A stretch of 64,000 nt of DNA from Paramarasmius palmivorus (Eukaryota > Basidiomycota > Agaricomycetes > Agaricales > Marasmiaceae). Shown one piece after another: positions 57,963 through 64,000 of this stretch. The DNA lies in NCBI GenBank assembly GCA_037176845.1, contig JAYKXP010000024.1, positions 62,001 to 126,000 on the forward strand. Direction: 5' to 3'. The notes beneath the pieces are model-generated. The model did no database searches. It saw only the letters and a list, made by a program, of their open reading frames with translations, and had not been told where the DNA came from. How positions within the stretch are numbered: the stretch's first letter is position 1; every line of letters begins with the position of its first letter. A program made the translations under genes and the position numbers.

Positions 57963-59750
57963 ATGCTTTTGAACGAACAAAGCCTGCAAGCACTCGCCAG
58001 ACATGAACTCCAGAAGCTCGCAAGGGTGAGTTTCGGTTGCTTTCTTCTTTCCATGTTGTCTTGAATGAGACTTGTCATCCCTCAGACCCACAAAGTGAAA
58101 GCGAACTCAAAATCCATAGTCATTATCAAAGACCTTTTGAAGAAATTCCCCAGTGGCGTTCCTCTGTGCGTCGCTATTTCTATTCTCTATTCTGCCATCA
58201 TGGTCTCGAACTAATTCCCTTTCAGTGAGGTCTCAGAAGCCAATGTCGCTACCGCACAAGCTCAGAAGCCTGCCGCTCAGGCTGAACAACCTGCTCCCTC
58301 AACCCCAGCAAAACGATCACGACGCACTACGCGAAAGCCAGCAACGACCACCAACGTTACACCGAGTTCCACACATTCTTCCCCTTCCTCTGCATCTGCA
58401 GTTGGTCAAGCAGAGTCGTCGCGACAGGAGGAGCAACAGCAACTTGACGATCCCGCTCAGATCGTTCGCGCCGCTACTCCCAGAGCAACCCAGATGGCCA
58501 ACGATGATCAACTAAACAATTCCCCTCAAATAGCTTCCAGTTACGCAGGACAAGATGATTATCTCCCAGATGGCTCTGTAACTCCGGACTACATGCCAGG
58601 CACTCCAATATCCTCTCGAGAAAGCTCCCCGGAAAGGCCTGCATCTCCCACCGTGCTGAATCACGCCGTAGAAGTCATTCGCCAAGTGACAGAGAAAGAT
58701 CGCACTATGTACAAACAGATTCTCGAACTGCAAAGCCTCGGGAAGCATCTTCGTGATAAAACTACAGCCCTTCAGGCTGTACTGCAGCGTGAACGCGAAC
58801 AACGTCACCGTATCATCAGTTTCCTACACTATCACGTCGCGAACAACAACCGATGGGGCACTGGACGAGTTCAGGATGATGAACTCCTTCCTGAAGATGC
58901 GGTGAATGCTGTTAGAGAGGAGTATCTGAAGAATGGTGGTCGTGGATGGAAGGATGATGGGAAATGGACGTTTGAGGAGATTTGGGGCGGGAAGATCAGA
59001 TTGGCGCCAAACCTGGATCCGTCTAAGTTCCGTTTGGGAGATTGGGAAGAAGTCGATGAGGTTCATGAAGATCAGTACCTTGACCAGTACGAAACACTGC
59101 TAGACGCTGGTGCCCTACCGAAACGTGATGAGCCCGTAATGTAAGTGGTGGTGTCGGCTTGTTTGCTTGTTCTGACTGTTCGTCTCGACAGACACGAGGA
59201 CCCACTTGCCAGACACTACATTGAAGATCATTTCCGACGCCGCAACACACGAAAGCGACGTGCTTCCGACGAGGACGCTGATGGCGAGGGACAAGGCAAT
59301 GCCAGACATCAAGCACGTCGCCGAATCGCCTCCATTCCAACGAGTCAGCTAGTTGGCATCCAAAAACCAGACAAAGGGAAGGGAAGGATGAGTGTTCTCG
59401 AAGTAGAAAGAATGGAGAAGGAGCGTCAGTCAGAGAGACTCGAGACACAGGCTGCTCGCGATGCAGAAGAACAGGAGACTCAGAGACAGGGGCTGCATAG
59501 GCTAGACCTAGAGATGGCACGGAAACTAGCCCAGAATAAGGTTCGCGGCCAGCAAGACTCGGAGAAGATTCGAGGGGCTATCCTCAAAGTCGCTACAGAT
59601 GCTCTCGGTGGTGCGGCTGTGACAGATAAGATGGAAAAGGTTCTGCGTATAGGTCTGGATCGCCTTGGTGTAATATCATTGAGCGAAGGAGGACAGCTTG
59701 CGCCGAAAGTTCTTGCCGAGATTGCTCTCGCAAACTTTGGAGGAGCTTAA
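57963..59750 (+). CDS. SAP-like motif protein 2
   Basis: Four exons encode about 530 residues. Start MLLNEQSLQALARHELQKLA; after an intron the motif continues THKVKANSKSIVIIKDLLKK with FPSGVP, matching the divergent neighbour. A Pro/Ser-rich basic region follows (AKRSRRTTRKPATTTN). Then a coiled segment (VTEKDRTMYKQILELQSLGK, LQAVLQREREQRHRIISF), an acidic part (LPEDAVNAVREEYLKNGG) and a second coiled coil (ERMEKERQSERLETQAARDA). An intron GTAAGTGG...CGACAG at about 59141-59191 joins DEPVI to HEDPLARHYIEDHFRRR. The protein is much longer than its neighbour and shares only the N-terminal motif clearly. Function unknown, probably nuclear. Confidence 0.7.
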
Positions 59751-59961
59751 TATATAGTTTCCGAATGCTTTTCTCCCCGTAATGTCGCAATATTGTACGC
59801 GTAAAACTAGTCTCCGTGTATTCGCAGGTGCCTGGATAATGAATGGTAGTGATCCCGTCGACCCTTCCGTTTGGAGTATTTGACACGCGCTATGCAAATA
59901 ATCATGACCACGCCCTCAAAAAGCTGTTGACACTACTAGTACCGGTTGAACGTTGAACATC

Positions 59962-62505
59962 ATGAACCAAGCCACACTCGTTTCTCGAAGACTTTCCTCA
60001 AATCTATACCGGAATACTACAACAACTCATTCCGCCGGACGGAGAGTTCTTGTCGTACGACGCCCATATTCCACGCCGGCGTCAAACGAACCTTCCGAGC
60101 CGGGTCCGTCACGCAAAACCCAAAAATATTTGACGCCTGCTTCTCCCACACCACCTCGTCCAAGGCATGAAGTTCATGAGGGCAGCGAAAGCATCAGCAT
60201 ACCATTCAACCCTCCAGGCGCAGGTGGAGGACCAAATATTGGAGGAACTGGCAGCGACACACCTATAACACGTTCGCCGCTTTTGGATGCTGCATTGACA
60301 ACCGTTGTTGGTCTGGGAATGGGTGCGTTGTAATACAACATACTGAGGCCTTGGAACTAACGCGATTATGTCCAGTATTTATTGGAGGTATTGCATATCT
60401 GCAGTGGTACAAAAAGAATGTCCTGGACAAAGTGAGGATTCGTCTCAGGCACAACGCACATTTGGTCATGCTCAATTGTCACTTAGATTGAGCTTGCTTT
60501 TGCTCCTGGGTATGACCCTGCAATGGAAGTTGGCACGAATTACCTCAAGAAGTCACAGACATCCTCTCAAGAATCTGAAGACCCGGAAGTTCCATGGACA
60601 GAACACTTTCGAAGACAGGAGCAGAACACAATTGACAGCATAATGAAGGGGGAAGAACACGGTCATTATTATGTTTTGCTGGGTCCCAAGGTATTCCAGA
60701 TTCACCTGACTATCCAATATGACCTTAGAACGCGTTGCAGGGTTCTGGGAAGGGAACGATGATCTTTGACTCAATGAATACAGTCCAGGCCGATGGAATT
60801 GCAATGTGCGAAGCTCACCCTGATCTGGAGGTTTTTCGCCTTCGACTAGGAAAGGCCCTCAATTACGAATTCAATGAAGATTCTCAGACTGGGCTGTTCC
60901 AAAGGCGCGATCCGCGCGAAGGTATGTGATGAATTCATGGGGTAGAGGTCATCTCGAACATGTTGCCGTTTAGGTGGACCAGCGCTTGATATTGAAAGAG
61001 GTAAATACCTTCCTTTAACTCACTGTCTTTCGCTCAGTTAGTCCTGGTTTTTAGCGATGAATAAATTGGAAAAGGTCGCCCTTAGATGCGTGAAACGAAG
61101 AGGCAAACCACTGGTTTTGATCATCAACAACGTGCACTTCTTCAACAATGACGAAGCCGGTCGCAACATGCTGCTCCAACTTCAGCAGCGAGCAGAAAGC
61201 TGGGCCGCATGTGGTATTATGACCATTGTCTTCACCATGTAAGGCAGACTTCATGTTGTATTCAGTTTTCTCACTTATTCACAGGGACGATTTCTGGCCC
61301 TTCTATGTCATGCGTGAGTCATTGATCTGTAGCTTTCTCATAAACGACTGAATGGACGATAGGCAAGACTGCCAGTAGGATGAATGTAAGTCTCGTGTTT
61401 GCAGGGGCGGGGTCGGATCTAACGAGTCGACTGTAGGTGATGCCAATATCCGACCTAACCTCAGACGTCGCTGTAAAGGCTGTCAACGCCATGCGAGTGG
61501 AAATGAAGCACAAGATCGAGGACTCCTCCGAGATAGAAGAGGCAGTTTCAATAGTAGGCGGACGCCTGTCGTACTTGAATAAGGTTTGATAAGCACATGT
61601 TGGTCACTGCGCTATGTATGACTTCTACACTTTCACAGATTGCAAGATCGAAGAACGTTAAGGAAATGGCTGATCGCTTATTGAGACAGGAAAAGGCGTG
61701 GCTTTTAGGCCAAATAGGTAAAGTAATCCCACTTCACAAGCCGCTCAGTCACTGACCCTCGTTCTCCGAAGGGTTGATCGTCGACTGTGACGACGATGTT
61801 ATGGACGAGGTGAAGCCTAGTCATATCCACTGTTCCCTTCTCACTCACATATTCATTCGCGTAGCAAAAATGGAGTTCTTGCTCCTGGCTTCTTCTCCAA
61901 GAGTTCGTTAAGCTTAGGCAAGAACAGGAGAAAGAGTGTCCTGAAGCCGATCATTCAGCTTTGCCACTCCCTGTTATACCCTATGTGCGGACCCTAGTTC
62001 ACGTTTCCTCATCTTTTTTCTCATTTCTTTCACCTCCCAGTGGCAATGTCGACAAATCATGACTCGAACTGACTTTCTGGAAGGTAAGCACGCCCCTTGG
62101 TGCTCTGGGCTCAGGGTTATTTAATATTTCCTCAAGACCTGGACAGGAAGAATATCATCGCCATTGACGTAGGTCACTAGCGGCTCTCTTCAATTCGCCA
62201 TTAACCCTTTGCCGTAGGAGAACCATGACGTGAGACCAGACTCGATGTTAATCCTGCATGCTGCACGACAAGTCGTGGAAGATGAAGACTTCCAAGAGAC
62301 TCTCGACAGTGTCAGGGATCGTATTGACGAAATTGAGAGTTTACATCGTACACGAGAGTTGACGGTTCGTGTTTTACATACAGTCTCGAAGAAAAAATAC
62401 TGATCTTAAGTACCTGTTTAGTTCAAGGATCTGGAAAAGGGAGATAAAATACGGCTAGTGGTCGACAAAGGTGGCGCAGAGCTTCTTGAAAGGAGATCAC
62501 CTTAA
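59962..62505 (+). CDS. Mitochondrial AAA-type ATPase, paralog 2
   Basis: At least ten small exons. Start MNQATLVSRRLSSNLYRNTT, a basic Ser/Thr-rich presequence with VVRRPYSTPAS as a likely cleavage region. Then a membrane segment (LLDAALTTVVGLGM joined to VFIGGIAYLQWYKKNVLDK), ELAFAPGYDPAMEV, and a P-loop split by an intron (LLGPK, GSGKGTM). The Walker B-like strand is LVLIINNVHFFNND. The C-terminal part has WQCRQIMTRTDFLE, NHDVRPDSMLILHAARQVVE and ESLHRTREL, ending KGGAELLERRSP. It matches paralog 1 exon for exon over nearly its whole length. The family is found across Agaricomycetes with unknown role. The lack of an acidic Walker B residue in both copies suggests altered or lost hydrolysis. 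Confidence 0.72.
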
Positions 62506-62780
62506 TATAGCGACTTTTTGTACTTAAGATATTCAGACGCGTGGAGTGGATATGTGAAGACCAACTCTTTCTTAGTCGGCTCTTCACTCTGAATATATTT
62601 CCACTCTTTGGGCCCTGGTAGTACGTAGAGCTACAGTATGCCGAAAATAAAAACCGTGAGCAAAGCATGAGAAAGGAGGTATGTACGACAGAATAGAACG
62701 ATGTATACTAAATTACAGACAACACAGAGCGATGATGAGGTGTAAAAATGCTTTGAAAGGGTGTTCCCGAATGAGTCCAT

Positions 62781-64000
62781 CTATGCAGCAGCTGCAACGG
62801 TTTTGTTGTCTTTGTTTCCGGCAGCTGCCTCCGCTTCTTTCACCGCCTTTTCGGCCTCGAGCTTTCTCTCTTCTAGCTCCTTCAATTTTTCCTTCAACCC
62901 GACATTCGACGTGCTGTTGAATGTCATACTTTTGTGAGGGCTTGCAGCGGCACCTCCCATTGACCCGGTTTCGGGGGCCTTTACGCTAACCATCGGGGAC
63001 GAGGTCGAAAGACCACGGTGGAAGGTATTCGGTAAAACACGGCCTTCTGGATGCTGATATTGGCACGTAGCACGTGTGCAGGCTGCGCCAAACCGACATT
63101 GTTGAGCAAAATGGGGATTCGATGTGGGTCGTGGTGGATGAGAGAATGCGCAGTTAGGTCGCGTGCATGCGGCACCAAATCGGCAAGGAACTGCGTTGGG
63201 GGTGGGAGGTACGTGAGGAGTGGTTGTCGGGGGCGCAGATTGCTCGGCTAATGAAAAACGGAAATGAGTTTCAATGCAGTAGATATGCGAACAGCAAACA
63301 TACCTTGGGGTTTTAATACGGCGGGACTGACATGCGCCTTAATACAGTCCTTGTCCTTGCAGTCTTTACCATTCTCGCAATGGTCTGTGCTCAAAACAAC
63401 ACCGCTTTCGACAGTAGCTACCGGCGAAGGGTGCGACCACCGACAGTGTGCGTTGGTGCACTTGACACCAAATTTGCACAGGGTGGGCGACTGGGGTCGC
63501 TCGGGAATGGCGTATGCTGGACGAGGGGTTGCGGAAGTTGGTACAGGTGCAGTAACAGGAGTCGGAGCAACGATGGTTGCTGGGTTGGGTTGAGGTACAG
63601 GAACACCTGTAGACTGAGCGTTGGATGCTACTTCAGGAGTAGCATCCTTGTGCATCGACGATGGCGACATGTCTTTGCCTCTCCCTCCGCCTCGGCCACC
63701 TCTTGCACCCCCACGTCCCCGGCCAGAAGGGTTGCCCTGATGTCCACCCTGAAAACCATTCATGTTCTGCTGCATCATTGCCATATCTTGTGGCATCATT
63801 GAGAAGCCTCCGGCAAGTGGTTGGTTGTTCATCATGCCAGTAATCTGAGCCATAAGTGCCATTTGGTTCATCATGATTTCCTGCAGCATCATAGGGTTTC
63901 CCATCGCAGCCATAGCATTCATATCCATTCCGTTCATCCCAGGGAATCCATTAGGCATCATCATATTTGGTGTCGGAGAATTGTTCGTGATGTTGTCAAT
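62781..64000 (-). CDS. NAB2: NAB2/ZC3H14-type poly(A)-RNA-binding CCCH protein (partial)
   Basis: The gene runs off the window end; the frame is still open at 64000. The visible part has a Met/Asn/Gln-rich segment (NGFPGMNGMDMNAMAAMGNP), an RGG-rich patch (GRGRGGARGGRGGGRGK) and a Pro/Thr linker. Then come four tandem zinc fingers of the C-x5-C-x4-C-x3-H type seen in Nab2: CKFGVKCTNAHCRWSH, CENGKDCKDKDCIKAH, CRFGAACTRPNCAFSH and CRFGAACTRATCQYQH. One intron (GTATGTTTGC...CATTAG, about 63248-63302) splits fingers two and three. A charged coiled C-terminus ends in poly-Ala (KEKLKELEERKLEAEKAVKE). Nab2 proteins control poly(A) length and mRNA export in the nucleus. Finger spacing strongly supports the call. 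Confidence 0.88.

Overview
The window is nuclear DNA of a filamentous basidiomycete. Genes are split by many introns of about 50-60 bp with GT...AG ends. It holds families typical of Agaricomycetes: a DUF6593 protein, SAP-like N-terminal motif proteins, a PD-(D/E)XK-like uncharacterised protein and a large lineage-specific kinase-like family. That family, together with a necrosis- and ethylene-inducing-like protein (NLP), recalls Marasmiaceae-type mushrooms such as Moniliophthora and Marasmius. This placement is inference from family resemblance, not a database result.

Left part (1-11.2 kb): a partial unknown gene on the minus strand; an intergenic stretch with a cluster of the palindrome GTCTAGCTAGAC; a mitochondrial FLILHELTA/MRX11-like gene; a CSC1/OSCA-type mechanosensitive channel gene with a Gln-rich tail; and a long multi-exon minus-strand gene with a PD-(D/E)XK-like C-terminus. 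A decayed duplicate of that gene's last exon lies just downstream of it.

Middle part (11.7-38.5 kb): a fast-evolving accessory block. Six paralogous genes (A-F) with the same 8-exon layout lie head-to-tail on the minus strand. Each begins with a short Gly/Asn/Gln motif, followed by a degenerate kinase N-lobe-like segment, and nearly all end in a conserved tail. Between them lie two pseudogene copies of the FLILHELTA gene, at least five collinear fragments of another lost plus-strand gene, a perfect 20-bp hairpin, and an intact NLP gene with a clear TATA box. Copy E has a 1-bp frameshift. The arrangement suggests repeated segmental duplication with gene decay.

Right part (39-64 kb): conserved core genes. 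DNA polymerase epsilon catalytic subunit (POL2) is followed by an NFKBIL1-like gene, a DUF6593 gene and a NAB2-type CCCH gene that runs off the end. Between them are three pairs of paralogs, each in inverted orientation: two mitochondrial AAA-type ATPases (46.3 and 60.0 kb), two single-pass membrane proteins arranged tail-to-tail (51.4-53.4 kb), and two SAP-motif proteins arranged head-to-head (56.4-59.8 kb).

Exon boundaries were read by eye from reading frames, GT/AG signals and paralog comparison. No RNA genes or CRISPR arrays were recognised.
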